Origin: Poriferisulfidus sp963668445
GTDB taxonomy: Bacteria; Pseudomonadota; Gammaproteobacteria; Poriferisulfidales; Poriferisulfidaceae
Direction: 5' to 3'
NCBI GenBank assembly: GCA_963668445.1
Contig: OY764335.1
Coordinates: 930,001-994,000, forward strand
DNA: 64,000 nucleotides
The notes under the pieces are model-generated. The model was not told the DNA's origin, ran no database searches, and saw only the letters and a list, made by a program, of their open reading frames with translations. Shown here piece after piece: positions 16,773-26,066 of this stretch. Numbering within the stretch: position 1 is the first letter of the stretch; each line of letters opens with the position of its first letter. The position numbers and the translations under genes are program-made.

Positions 16773-18635
16773 ATGAAAGCGAATCAATACCCACTGTGGA
16801 AGAACCTGCTGGTGCTTGGCGTGTTGCTGATCGCCGTGCTGTATGCCGCGCCCAATTTGTACCCGTCGGATCCTTCGGTGCAGATTTCCTCCTCCCGGGT
16901 CGAAATCGGCGCGCAAGAGCAGAAGCAGGTCGAGCAGATCCTCAAGTTGCGGAACCTTTCGTACCGGGAAACCGAGCTGCTTGAAGAATCGCTGCTGGTG
17001 CGGTTCGAGGCTCCGGAGGAGCAGTTGCGTGCGGCCGACGCATTGCGCGAAGCCTTGTCGGACCGCTATTCCGTCGCGCTGCATCTGGCGCCTGCGACGC
17101 CTCAGTGGCTGGAAATGCTGAACGCGCATCCGATGAATTTGGGCTTGGATTTGCGCGGCGGCGTGCATTTCCTGCTGGAAGTCAATCTGGATGCCTCCAT
17201 CAGCCGGGCCTACGACCAGCATGCCACCGACATTCGCACATTGCTGCGCGAGCAGGATCTGCGCTACCGCAAAGTGGTCGTGCAGGGCGAGCAGATCCAG
17301 ATACATGTCCGCGACGCAGCCGTTCTGGAACAGATCGAAGAAGTGTTGAAGGATGAATACTTCGATATGTTCGAAGTCGTCCAGCGCGATTTTGACGGCC
17401 GTTCGGGCATCGCCATGCAGCTGACCTCCGGGACGCGGAGCGAAGTGCGCCGCAATGCCATCAGCCAGAATCTGGTCACGCTGCGAAAGCGCGTCAACGA
17501 ATTGGGGGTCGCCGAGCCGGTCATCCAGCAACAAGGGAAGACCCGCATCGCCGTGCAATTGCCGGGTGTTCAGGACACGGCCCGAGCCAAGGAAATTCTG
17601 GGCGCGACGGCGACGCTCGAATTCCGACTGGTCGACGATAAGGAAGATGCCTATCTGGCCATGGAGACGGGGCGAGTTCCGCTGGCGGACGAATTGTATT
17701 ACGACCGCGACGGCGAGCCCGTGCTGCTGAAGCGCCGCGTGATGCTCACCGGCGAACATATCATCGATGCCTCATCCGGCTTCGACGAGCACAGCCGTCC
17801 CGCGGTGCATATAACGCTAGATGGCGACGGTGCCCGGAAATTCGCCAAGGTGACTGGCGAGAACGTCAAGCGCCACATGGCCGTGGTGTTTATCGAGCAG
17901 CGCGGCGCGACGGTCGTCGCCGACGGCGAGACGCGCACCGTCATGCAAGAGACCGAGGAAGTGATCAGCGTGGCGATCATTCAGGAGCAGCTGGCCAAGC
18001 GCTTCCAAATCAGCGGCCTGAGCACGACTCGCGAATCCCGCAATCTGGCATTGTTCCTGCGCGCAGGCTCTCTGGCCACGCCGATGCACATTGTGGAGGA
18101 GCGGACGGTTGGGCCCAGCCTCGGCCAGCAGAACATTGAGTTGGGCGCCTTGTCGGTCCTGATCGGCTTTCTGCTCGTGATGGTGTTCATGATCCTGTAC
18201 TACCGTTTGTTCGGCCTGGTGGCCGATCTGGCGCTGGTCGCCAATCTGGTGCTGATCGTGGCGGTGATGTCGATGATTCCCGGCGCCACGCTGACCTTGC
18301 CCGGCATCGCCGGCATCGTACTGACCGTCGGCATGGCCGTGGACGCGAATGTGCTGATCTTCGAGCGCATCCGCGAAGAATTGGCGAGCGGCAATACGCC
18401 TCAAGCCAGCATCCAGGCCGGCTACAGCAAGGCCTTGGCCACGATTGCCGATGCCAACCTCACGACCTTGATCGCGGCGATTGTGTTGTTCGCCTTCGGC
18501 ACCGGCCCCATCAAGGGCTTCGCCGTGACGCTGTCCATTGGCATTGCGGCCTCCATGTTTACGGCCATCATGGGTACGCGGGCCGTCATTAATCTGGTCT
18601 ACGGGAGGCAGCACGCTCCAGTGCTGAAGGTGTGA
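16773..18635 (+). CDS. secD: SecD, protein translocase subunit
   Basis: RND-family membrane protein that uses proton motive force to pull exported proteins into the periplasm. An N-terminal span (MKANQYPLWKNLLVLGVLLIA region) leads to a large periplasmic domain with LGLDLRGGVHFLLEV and the P1 repeats, then five C-terminal spans with ALSVLIGFLLVMVFM, GMAVDANVLIFERIREEL and IAAIVLFAFGTGPIKGFAVTL. The length is 620 residues. secF follows with overlapping or adjacent start signals. Confidence 0.96.
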   Translation: MKANQYPLWKNLLVLGVLLIAVLYAAPNLYPSDPSVQISSSRVEIGAQEQKQVEQILKLRNLSYRETELLEESLLVRFEAPEEQLRAADALREALSDRYSVALHLAPATPQWLEMLNAHPMNLGLDLRGGVHFLLEVNLDASISRAYDQHATDIRTLLREQDLRYRKVVVQGEQIQIHVRDAAVLEQIEEVLKDEYFDMFEVVQRDFDGRSGIAMQLTSGTRSEVRRNAISQNLVTLRKRVNELGVAEPVIQQQGKTRIAVQLPGVQDTARAKEILGATATLEFRLVDDKEDAYLAMETGRVPLADELYYDRDGEPVLLKRRVMLTGEHIIDASSGFDEHSRPAVHITLDGDGARKFAKVTGENVKRHMAVVFIEQRGATVVADGETRTVMQETEEVISVAIIQEQLAKRFQISGLSTTRESRNLALFLRAGSLATPMHIVEERTVGPSLGQQNIELGALSVLIGFLLVMVFMILYYRLFGLVADLALVANLVLIVAVMSMIPGATLTLPGIAGIVLTVGMAVDANVLIFERIREELASGNTPQASIQAGYSKALATIADANLTTLIAAIVLFAFGTGPIKGFAVTLSIGIAASMFTAIMGTRAVINLVYGRQHAPVLKV

Positions 18636-18637
18636 CC

Positions 18638-19564
18638 ATGCGCCTGCTGCCGCGTAAGCTTTCGATCGATTTTATGGGCCGCGCCCGGCAGGCCATGTTT
18701 CTGTCGGGAGCCGTGCTGCTGGCCTCCATCGGTTCGCTGGTCGTGCAAGGCCTGAACCTTGGCATCGACTTCGAGGGAGGCACGCTGATCGAAGTCGGCT
18801 ATCCCGCGCCGGTGGAACTGGGTGCGGTGCGCACGCAATTGGAAGCGCACGGCTTCGGCAATGCCGTCGTGCAGCACTTCGGCTCGGCGCAGGACGTACT
18901 GGTGCGCATCAAGCCGGACGATCGCCCGGAAAGCGAATTGAGCAATCGCGCCTTGGAAGCGCTGCGCGGGGGAGGGCAGGAAGTGCAGTTGCGCCGAGTG
19001 GAGTTCGTCGGTCCGCAGGTCGGCGAGGAACTGCGCGACGACGGCGGCCTGGCCATGCTGTATGCGCTGGCGCTGATTTTGATATACGTGGCGCTGCGCT
19101 TCGAACACCGGTTTTCATTCGGGGCCGTCATGGCGCTGGTGCACGACGTGATCATCACGATCGGCTTCTTCTCGCTGACCCGGATCGAATTCGACCTGAC
19201 TGTGCTGGCCGCCATTCTGGCCGTGATCGGCTATTCCCTGAACGATACGATCGTCGTGTACGACCGGATCCGGGAGAATTTCCGCCAGCTGCGGCGCCAT
19301 TCCAGCATCGAAGTGCTCAATGTCTCCATTAATCAGACGCTGTCGCGCACCCTGATGACGTCGCTGACCACCTTGCTGGTGCTGGCCGCATTGTTCTTTT
19401 TCGGTGGTGAAGTCATCCACGCGTTTTCGATTGCATTGATCGTCGGCGTGCTGGTAGGCACTTATTCTTCAATCTATGTGGCCGGCAGTTCCTTGCTGGC
19501 ACTCGGCATCAGCGGTCGCGATCTCGAAAAGTCGCCTCCCAGCGAGGTAGACGACCGCCCGTAG
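18638..19564 (+). CDS. secF: SecF, protein translocase subunit
   Basis: Partner of SecD. The ATG at 18638 gives 308 residues; a GTG at 18632 overlapping the secD stop is an alternative that adds two residues. The first span is followed by NLGIDFEGGTLIEVGY, the SecF signature, and the C-terminal spans include GAVMALVHDVIITIGFFSL, IGYSLNDTIVVYDRIREN and RTLMTSLTTLLVL. It faces suhB tail to tail with 13 bases between the stops. Confidence 0.95.
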   Translation: MRLLPRKLSIDFMGRARQAMFLSGAVLLASIGSLVVQGLNLGIDFEGGTLIEVGYPAPVELGAVRTQLEAHGFGNAVVQHFGSAQDVLVRIKPDDRPESELSNRALEALRGGGQEVQLRRVEFVGPQVGEELRDDGGLAMLYALALILIYVALRFEHRFSFGAVMALVHDVIITIGFFSLTRIEFDLTVLAAILAVIGYSLNDTIVVYDRIRENFRQLRRHSSIEVLNVSINQTLSRTLMTSLTTLLVLAALFFFGGEVIHAFSIALIVGVLVGTYSSIYVAGSSLLALGISGRDLEKSPPSEVDDRP

Positions 19565-19577
19565 GCGAGCGTACGCA

Positions 19578-20384
19578 TCAGTGCTCCAGGGCGGAATCGT
19601 CCCGAAGTTTCCGCAGGCGCTCCTGCATGGCTTCCAGAACGCGCGGCGTGGCCGCAATGATGTTGCCGCTGTCCAAGGGGTCGCCGTTGCCGTCCAGATC
19701 CTGTACGATGGCACCGGCTTCCCGGGCAATGACGATGCCTGCGGCCATATCCCATGGGCGCAAGCCGAATTCCCAGTAGCCGTGGAATCGTCCGGCCGCG
19801 ACGTAGGCCAGGTCCAATGCGGCGGAGCCGATGCGCCGGATTCCGGCGGTGCCCGGAACCAGCGCTTTCAAGGTTTCCAAGTACGGTTCCAGATCGACAT
19901 CGCCGCGGAACGGGAATCCGGTCGCCAAGACGGCATCCTGCATCCCTGATGCGGGGCGTACCCGGATGCGCCGGCCGTCCAGATGCGCGCCGCGCCCGGC
20001 TTCTGCGGTGTACATCTCCTGCTTGAATGGATCGTAGACCACCCCAAGCTTCAAACGGCCATGCTGGCGCAAAGCGATGGAGACGGCGTAATGCGGGATG
20101 CCGAACAGGAAATTGGTCGTGCCGTCCAGCGGGTCGATCAGCCATTGGGACTCCGAATCCTCCGAAGATTCGGACATGCTTTCTTCGGCTAGGATGCCGT
20201 GCTCCGGGTGGGCCTTCTTGAGGCGGTCAATGATGACATGCTCGGCTTCCCGGTCCACGCTGCTGACGAAATCGTGATCCGCCTTGCGTTCCACCGAGAC
20301 GCGATCGGTGAAGTTGTGGTGGCGGATGATGATCCGCCCGGCAGCTTGGGCGGCATCGACGGCAATGTTGAGGAGCGCACTCAT
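19578..20384 (-). CDS. suhB: SuhB-like inositol monophosphatase family protein
   Basis: Lithium-sensitive Mg-dependent phosphatase fold. In E. coli SuhB also acts in rRNA antitermination complexes. The 268 residues show ERKADHDFVSSVD, the metal-site motif DPLDGTTNF preceded by E-E (LAEES), and the C-terminal WDMAAGIVIAREAGA. The substrate and the antitermination role are inferred from the family. It is divergent from the TolQ-like operon, with 272 bases between the start codons. Confidence 0.88.
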   Translation of the reverse strand: MSALLNIAVDAAQAAGRIIIRHHNFTDRVSVERKADHDFVSSVDREAEHVIIDRLKKAHPEHGILAEESMSESSEDSESQWLIDPLDGTTNFLFGIPHYAVSIALRQHGRLKLGVVYDPFKQEMYTAEAGRGAHLDGRRIRVRPASGMQDAVLATGFPFRGDVDLEPYLETLKALVPGTAGIRRIGSAALDLAYVAAGRFHGYWEFGLRPWDMAAGIVIAREAGAIVQDLDGNGDPLDSGNIIAATPRVLEAMQERLRKLRDDSALEH

Positions 20385-20569
20385 CGGCCTAGGCCGTGCC
20401 GTCGCCGGTCCTTCCTGCAGGCTGTGGCAGGCGGAAGGCAGAAGGAGGGGTGATGGATGGCCATAGAAATCTTTCCGGATTGGCGGCCTTATCTTGCCAA
20501 GACCCGTAGAGCGGGCCAGGGCAAAGGATATCCTGCCAGCCCGCCGCCCGATTGCCGCATGGGGAATTT

Positions 20570-20578
20570 TGTTAAAAT
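20570..20578 (+). promoter_or_regulatory. Putative promoter of the TolQ-like/GldAFG operon
   Basis: TGTTAAAAT is an extended -10 (TG-n-TAAAAT) with TTGCCG at 20552-20557, a 15-base spacer. About 75 bases of leader separate it from the ATG at 20657. The remainder of 20385-20656 shows no gene. Confidence 0.45.
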
Positions 20579-20656
20579 GCGTCCTCTAATCTTAGCCGGT
20601 GCCGGAGACTTTCCGGGAACCTCTATTTTACAGTTTGAGAGCCACACGCCATATAC

Positions 20657-21598
20657 ATGCAACCGAGCACAGCGCAAACAGTCCAGAACCGGGTAGGCAT
20701 GCTGATGTGGCAAGCCGCCTTGGTGCCGCTGCTTGCGGCGGTGCTGGTCGCCTTGCAATTCGAAATCATCGAGGAGGTTTATTGGGGGCCTTTGACGACA
20801 GAGATCGGCTGGGTGGTCAACGGCGTCATTATGGTCTTGTTTCTGGCTGCGCTGCTGCGCATGAGTGCGCTACTGCGCTTCTATTTTCGCGAGGACCGTG
20901 CCATCGATGCATTCGACGAGCAGTTGGATTTCGGGCTGGCTGGAGATAAGGCCGAAAGCCTCGCCGGTACGCTTGTCATGCAGCGCTATCGGGCCTTGGA
21001 GCAGAGCCGGCTGGAATGGGAACAGCCCCATCAAACGGCTTTGGCAGGCATTTTGTGGAGTCAAGAGGCTGCACGCTTGGGCTTGATGCGTCTGATTCAG
21101 AACGTGCTGATCCTGCTCGGCGTCTTCGGCACGGTGGCTTCCCTGTCGCTCGCCCTGATCGGTGCTTCCGAACTTTTTTCCTCGCCGGAGAATGCCAGCG
21201 GCATCACATTGGTCGTGCGCGGCATGGCCACCGCCTTGTCGACAACCATGGCCGCGATCGCCGCGTATCTTGTGCTGGCATTCGTCGCGTCTCGCGTGAT
21301 CGCGGCGCAAGCGCATGTCTGCCGCCGGGTCGAGTCCCTGACCATCAACCGCATGTTGCCGCTGCTTTCCAAAACATCCGGAAACCTGGCGCAGAACCTG
21401 CTGCATGCGCTCAGCGAATTGCAAAGCCTGCTGGCAGGCCTGCGCGATACGCATGACGCCTTGCAAAAGCAGGCGTTGAATTTGGGCGAATTCGAACGGG
21501 CGCGGCTCGAACATGAAGCCGCACTGCTGAAGCAGATGCGCCGCATTAATCAAGCGCTGAGGGAAGGGTTCCGACTACAGAATACGGGGGCGCCATGA
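20657..21598 (+). CDS. MotA/TolQ/ExbB-family proton-channel subunit
   Basis: Protein of 313 residues with four predicted spans (about 18-38, 51-73, 148-170, 190-213), a cytoplasmic loop between spans 2 and 3, and a charged C-terminal helix. Span 3 (LGVFGTVASLSLALIG) and span 4 (GMATALSTTMAAIAAYL) match the MotA_ExbB channel core, including the conserved G.FGTV and Thr-rich segment. The next gene, overlapping by ATGA, is its single-span partner with the protonatable Asp, so the two likely form a 5:2 ion-driven stator. It is not adjacent to tolB/pal, tonB or flagellar genes. The load it drives is unknown. Confidence 0.8.
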   Translation: MQPSTAQTVQNRVGMLMWQAALVPLLAAVLVALQFEIIEEVYWGPLTTEIGWVVNGVIMVLFLAALLRMSALLRFYFREDRAIDAFDEQLDFGLAGDKAESLAGTLVMQRYRALEQSRLEWEQPHQTALAGILWSQEAARLGLMRLIQNVLILLGVFGTVASLSLALIGASELFSSPENASGITLVVRGMATALSTTMAAIAAYLVLAFVASRVIAAQAHVCRRVESLTINRMLPLLSKTSGNLAQNLLHALSELQSLLAGLRDTHDALQKQALNLGEFERARLEHEAALLKQMRRINQALREGFRLQNTGAP

Positions 21599-22491
21599 AC
21601 ATGGAGCAAGCGGCCCCGTTCGGGCAAGGCATCTTCCAAGCCCCCGGCGGCGAAGAAAGTTTTTGGCCTTCCTTTACGGACGTGATGATGGTGGTCGTCA
21701 TCGTGTTCCTGCTGTCCAGCACGGCCGTCGTCTTGCACAATTGGGATTTGGCCAACCAGGTCCGGGCGATGATCATGCTGGAACAGCAGGCCCGCACCGA
21801 AGCCGAAGATCTGACGGCGCAGCAAAAGCTCCTGCACGCGGAACTGGAGCACTTGCGCGAGCGCATGGCGCATGCGAGCGCAGCGTTGACGCACAAAAGC
21901 CAAACGCTGGCGGCCAGGGACGCGGAATTGAAAGAGGCCCAAAGCGGCCTTTTCGACCTTCGAGCTTCCACGCTGCTCGTGCAGAAGGAACGCGACCGCC
22001 TGCTGGAGGAGATGGAACTGGCCAAGGCTGCCAATGCCAAGCGGGAACAGCAACTGCTGGCCGCGCAGCAGCAATTGGTGCGGCTGGAGGAAGAAAAGGC
22101 AGGTTTCGAGAAGATGTTCGTGACGGTGGATGCGCAGCACCGCCAGACGCTGGAGGAGTTGGAAATGCTGCGGACCCAGCATGCGGAAATCGAAGAGAAG
22201 TACCGAGTGCTCATGAAGCCGGCACGCAGCGCCTTGGGCAAGGTTTCGGTCGCCGTGCGCTATACCCGGCGCGACGGGCAATTGACGACGGAACTTCGGA
22301 TCCCGGATTCGGACAAATTCCTGTCCGTCGATTCGGAAACTTTGCATCAGATGCTTGGCGACCTGAAAGAACAGCACTCCGGTCAGTTGTTCTTGCGCAT
22401 CATTATCCCCACAGGGGCGAATCTCAGCTACGAAGAAGGCTGGCAGTTTTCGCTCGATCTGCTGCGCCGCTACGATTACTACTACCAATGA
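21595..22491 (+). CDS. MotB/TolR-like stator partner with long coiled coil
   Basis: Protein of 298 residues. A short cytoplasmic N-terminus is followed by FWPSFTDVMMVVVIVFLL: D29 at the cytoplasmic edge of the single span corresponds to the essential proton-carrying Asp of MotB, TolR and ZorB. Residues about 55-205 form a long heptad-rich coiled coil. The last 90 residues (from VAVRYTRRDG) are a small globular domain resembling a TolR/ExbD periplasmic domain more than OmpA; I see no OmpA peptidoglycan motif. It overlaps the channel gene by 4 bases and precedes the ABC ATPase by 41. Confidence 0.75.
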   Translation: MNMEQAAPFGQGIFQAPGGEESFWPSFTDVMMVVVIVFLLSSTAVVLHNWDLANQVRAMIMLEQQARTEAEDLTAQQKLLHAELEHLRERMAHASAALTHKSQTLAARDAELKEAQSGLFDLRASTLLVQKERDRLLEEMELAKAANAKREQQLLAAQQQLVRLEEEKAGFEKMFVTVDAQHRQTLEELEMLRTQHAEIEEKYRVLMKPARSALGKVSVAVRYTRRDGQLTTELRIPDSDKFLSVDSETLHQMLGDLKEQHSGQLFLRIIIPTGANLSYEEGWQFSLDLLRRYDYYYQ

Positions 22492-22532
22492 TGCAGCGCA
22501 TCGAGAACTGACGGATTCGGGGGAGAGTCATC

Positions 22533-23459
22533 ATGGCGGCATCCGTGGCGGTGGAAGGCTTGGTCAAGACCTACGGCGACCTGCGGGCAGTCGATGGTCT
22601 CAGCTTCGCGGTCGAGACCGGCGAAGTGCTCGGATTTCTGGGCCCGAACGGGGCCGGGAAGTCCACCACCATGAAAATGATTACGGGCTTCCTGCCGCCG
22701 ACGGCAGGGCAGGCCTCGGTATGCGGCTACTCGGTCGCCGAACAGCCCTTGCAAGCCAAACGCTGCCTCGGCTATTTGCCGGAAGGCGCTCCCGCATACG
22801 GCGAGATGACGCCGTGGCAGTTCCTGAATTTCGTCGCCGACATCCGGCGTCCGCAGAATCGTTCGGAGCAGATGGACCGGGTGGTCGGCCAGCTGGCACT
22901 CGAACCGGTGCTGCATCGGCCAATCGACACCTTGTCGAAAGGCTACCGCCGCCGCGTCGGGCTGGCGCAGGCCATGCTGCATGATCCGCAGGTGCTGATC
23001 ATGGACGAGCCGACTGACGGGCTGGATCCGAACCAGAAGCAGCAAGTGCGCCAGTTCATCAGCGAGATGGCCCGCGACAAGACCATCATCATTTCCACGC
23101 ATATTCTGGAGGAGGTGGAGGCCATCTGCACCCGGGCGATCATCATCGCGAACGGCAAGGTGCTGGTCGACGAGACCCCGGACGCCTTGCGGGCACGCTC
23201 CCGCTACAGCAACGCGGTGACGATCCAAGGCGATGTGGCTCCGGACGTGCGCAAGGGCTTGGCGGAACTGGACGGTGTGGCCGTCGCGGAACCGGAGCGC
23301 GAGCAGAGCCTCACGCTGATTCCCAAGTCCGGCTGCGTCATCGAAGAGCCGGTGCGCCGCCTCCTGCTGCGCCACGGCCTGCAAGACATCCGGCTGTTCA
23401 TTCAGCCCGGCCGGCTGGACGACGTATTCCATGCGCTGACCCATCATGCCCATGAATAA
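22533..23459 (+). CDS. GldA-type ABC transporter ATP-binding protein
   Basis: ATPase of 308 residues with Walker A GPNGAGKST, LSKGYRRRVGLAQA in place of the LSGGQ signature, Walker B VLIMDEPTDGLD and a switch His (ISTHILEEVEA). The C-terminal 90 residues form the extra domain typical of gliding-type GldA exporters. A GGGGGAGAG ribosome site precedes the ATG. It pairs with the permease and GldG-like protein downstream. In Bacteroidetes the GldAFG system is linked to gliding; in Proteobacteria the substrate is not established. Confidence 0.88.
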   Translation: MAASVAVEGLVKTYGDLRAVDGLSFAVETGEVLGFLGPNGAGKSTTMKMITGFLPPTAGQASVCGYSVAEQPLQAKRCLGYLPEGAPAYGEMTPWQFLNFVADIRRPQNRSEQMDRVVGQLALEPVLHRPIDTLSKGYRRRVGLAQAMLHDPQVLIMDEPTDGLDPNQKQQVRQFISEMARDKTIIISTHILEEVEAICTRAIIIANGKVLVDETPDALRARSRYSNAVTIQGDVAPDVRKGLAELDGVAVAEPEREQSLTLIPKSGCVIEEPVRRLLLRHGLQDIRLFIQPGRLDDVFHALTHHAHE

Positions 23460-24186
23460 CCTCCACGCCATTGTTCGGCGCGAGCTGATCAGCTATTTCC
23501 AGACGCCGATCGCCTACGTGTTCATCATGATCTTCCTGCTGCTGTCGGGGGCGATGAGCTTTTATTTGGGGAACTTCTACGAACGCGAGCAGGCGGATTT
23601 GGATGCCTTCTTTTCGTTCCATCCTTGGCTGTACCTGTTTCTGGTGCCAGCGATCAGCATGCGGCTGTGGGCGGAAGAACGCAAGACGGGCAGCATCGAA
23701 CTTCTGACGACGTTGCCGCTGACGGTCCTGGAAGCCGTGCTCGGCAAGTTCCTTGCGGCCTGGGCCTTCACCGGCATCGCCTTGCTGCTAACCTTCCCGA
23801 TCTGGCTTACCGTCAATTACCTCGGCGACCCTGACAATGGCATCATCGTGGCCGCGTATCTGGGCAGTTTCCTCATGGCCGGAGGCTTCATGGCGATCGG
23901 CGCCTGCCTGTCCGCCGCCACCCGAAATCAGGTAATCGCTTTCATTCTCAGCGTCGTCACTTGCTTTCTTTTCCTGCTGAGCGGGTTTCCCATCGTGCTG
24001 GACTTTTTCCAGCTGTGGCTGCCGCAGCCGATCGTGGATGCGATTGCATCGCTGAGCTTTCTGACGCACTTCTCATCGATCAATAAGGGCGTCATCGATG
24101 TTCGGGACTTGCTGTATTTCGTCATTCTGATTTCGGTATGGCTGTATGCCAATGTGATTGTGGTTCGGACTCGGAAAGCGGCATGA
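23446..24186 (+). CDS. GldF-type ABC-2 permease
   Basis: Integral membrane protein of 246 residues with six predicted spans. The early RRELISYFQTPIAYVF and the LRLWAEERKTGSIELLTTLPL segment are hallmarks of the ABC-2/GldF permease family. Its start lies 14 bases inside the ATPase gene and its stop overlaps the GldG-like gene by ATGA. Confidence 0.88.
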   Translation: MPMNNLHAIVRRELISYFQTPIAYVFIMIFLLLSGAMSFYLGNFYEREQADLDAFFSFHPWLYLFLVPAISMRLWAEERKTGSIELLTTLPLTVLEAVLGKFLAAWAFTGIALLLTFPIWLTVNYLGDPDNGIIVAAYLGSFLMAGGFMAIGACLSAATRNQVIAFILSVVTCFLFLLSGFPIVLDFFQLWLPQPIVDAIASLSFLTHFSSINKGVIDVRDLLYFVILISVWLYANVIVVRTRKAA

Positions 24187-26066
24187 AGATGCCCGATCAG
24201 CACATGTACGCCGCAGCGGGCCTGAGCCTGCTCGCGATCCTGTTCGTCTCCAGCATCATGTTCAGCAATCTGGTGCTAGACAATCTGCGCCTAGACCTTA
24301 CGGAGCAAAAACTGTATACCGTCAACGAAGGCACCTTGAAGGTTCTGGGAGGCATTCAGCAGCCCATCAACTTGTACCTGTTCTTTTCCGATCAGGCCAG
24401 CTCCGACAACACCTATTTGCGCAACTACGCCCGCCGCGTGCGCGAACTGCTGGAGGAGTATGCCTACTATGCGGACGGGCGGCTGACGCTGCAGGTGATC
24501 GACCCTGCTCCGTTCTCGGAAGAAGAGGACCGTGCGACGGAATTCAATCTGAGTGCCGTTCCGACGCAGCAGGGAAACAACCTCTACTTCGGCCTGGTTG
24601 GCACGAATGCTGTCGATGATGTTGAAATTATTGAATTTTTTCAGCCGGAGCGCGAAGCGTATCTGGAATACGACATCAGCCAGTTGATCTACGCGCTGAC
24701 GCATCCGGCCAAACCGGTCGTCGGCGTCCTGACCGGACTTCAGATGTTCGGCGGATTCGATCTCGGGGCGCAGCGCTCCACGCCCGAATGGGCAATTTTG
24801 GACCATGTCAAGCGCACGTTCGAAGTGCGCCAGATCGATCCGGCCGACGGCACGGTCGATCCGGACATCCAGACGCTGATGCTGGCGCATCCCAAGCGAC
24901 TGTCGCCGAAAACGCTTTACGCGACCGACCAGTTCGTGATGCGCGGCGGGCGCATGCTGCTGCTGGTGGATCCGTACGCGGACAAGGATCCGATGTTCCA
25001 GCAGGCCAGCAACCCGCCCGAGTCCGGCGGCATTCAGGCATCCGACAGCGTCGAACTGCTGGCGGCCTGGGGCTTGCGCATGGATACGGAGCAGATTGCG
25101 GCGGACCGCACTTTGGCGCTGCCGGTGCAAAGCCCCGGTCAAAGGCGCACGGTGCGTCATGCTTCGTTCCTCAACGTGCATGCGCAAGCCATCAATCGCA
25201 ACAACCTGATTACCGCGCAGCTGTCCAGGGTCATGATGGGCTTTCCTGGACATCTTGAGCAGGCGGAAGGATTCGAAGGCGAATTCATCCCATTGCTGAC
25301 CACGACCGAAGACTCCAAAACGATTCACAAGCAACACTACCGCTACCTGCCGGATCCTTCAACCCTGATGCAAGGATTCGAGCCGGGCGGAACTCCGCTG
25401 ACACTGGCCGCATGGGTGCGCGCCCGACCCCGAAGCCTCTTCCCGGATGGGCCGCCGGAAGGCGCGGAAGAACCGGCCGACGGCCACCGCGCCGCTGCCG
25501 AAGAAGCCGTGGATGCGATTGTGGTCGCCGACAGCGACATGCTGTCGGACACGCTGTGGGCTCAGGTGCAGAGCTTCTTCGGGCAGCGGGTCGTCCAGCC
25601 GTGGGCCAACAACGGGGATTTCATCGTCAATGCGCTGGAAAGCCTGGGGGGCAGCAGCGATCTGATCGGATTGCGCGGCCGGGCACGATTCTCACGGCCG
25701 TTCCATGTCGTTGACGGTCTGCGGCGGCAAGCGGAGGGTCGCCTGCATCTCAAGGAAGAGGAGTTGAAGACGCGTTTGCAAGAAGCGGAGCAGAAGATCG
25801 CGCAGCTGCAGCAGCTCAAGCAGGACGAGGACCAGAACCTGCTTACCGAACAGCAGCGGGCGGAAATTATCTCCTATCAGCAGGAGCGGGCGCGGATCCG
25901 GCGGGAATTGCGTTCGGTCCGGCATGAATTGGATCGTGACATCCAGCGGCTGGGCTTCGCCTTGCGCTTGATTAACATCTGGCTGATGCCCATCCTTCTG
26001 ACAGCCGCCGCCATCGGCTTGTGGATGTTCCAGCGCCGCCGCCGCGCCCAGCGAGTCGCTTCATGA
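24183..26066 (+). CDS. GldG-family ABC-associated periplasmic protein
   Basis: Protein of 627 residues: an N-terminal span (about 9-30), then a DUF7088/ABC_transp_aux-type extracytoplasmic region starting R-x-DLTEQKLYTVNEGTLKVLG, continuing with a GATase-like fold (KPVVGVLTGLQMFG, GGRMLLLVDP), a coiled-coil stretch (about 520-605) and a C-terminal span. The start at 24183 overlaps the permease stop. Bases 24610-24640 are locally AT-rich. The family is thought to assist the GldAF exporter; the function here is inferred. Confidence 0.85.
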   Translation: MKMPDQHMYAAAGLSLLAILFVSSIMFSNLVLDNLRLDLTEQKLYTVNEGTLKVLGGIQQPINLYLFFSDQASSDNTYLRNYARRVRELLEEYAYYADGRLTLQVIDPAPFSEEEDRATEFNLSAVPTQQGNNLYFGLVGTNAVDDVEIIEFFQPEREAYLEYDISQLIYALTHPAKPVVGVLTGLQMFGGFDLGAQRSTPEWAILDHVKRTFEVRQIDPADGTVDPDIQTLMLAHPKRLSPKTLYATDQFVMRGGRMLLLVDPYADKDPMFQQASNPPESGGIQASDSVELLAAWGLRMDTEQIAADRTLALPVQSPGQRRTVRHASFLNVHAQAINRNNLITAQLSRVMMGFPGHLEQAEGFEGEFIPLLTTTEDSKTIHKQHYRYLPDPSTLMQGFEPGGTPLTLAAWVRARPRSLFPDGPPEGAEEPADGHRAAAEEAVDAIVVADSDMLSDTLWAQVQSFFGQRVVQPWANNGDFIVNALESLGGSSDLIGLRGRARFSRPFHVVDGLRRQAEGRLHLKEEELKTRLQEAEQKIAQLQQLKQDEDQNLLTEQQRAEIISYQQERARIRRELRSVRHELDRDIQRLGFALRLINIWLMPILLTAAAIGLWMFQRRRRAQRVAS

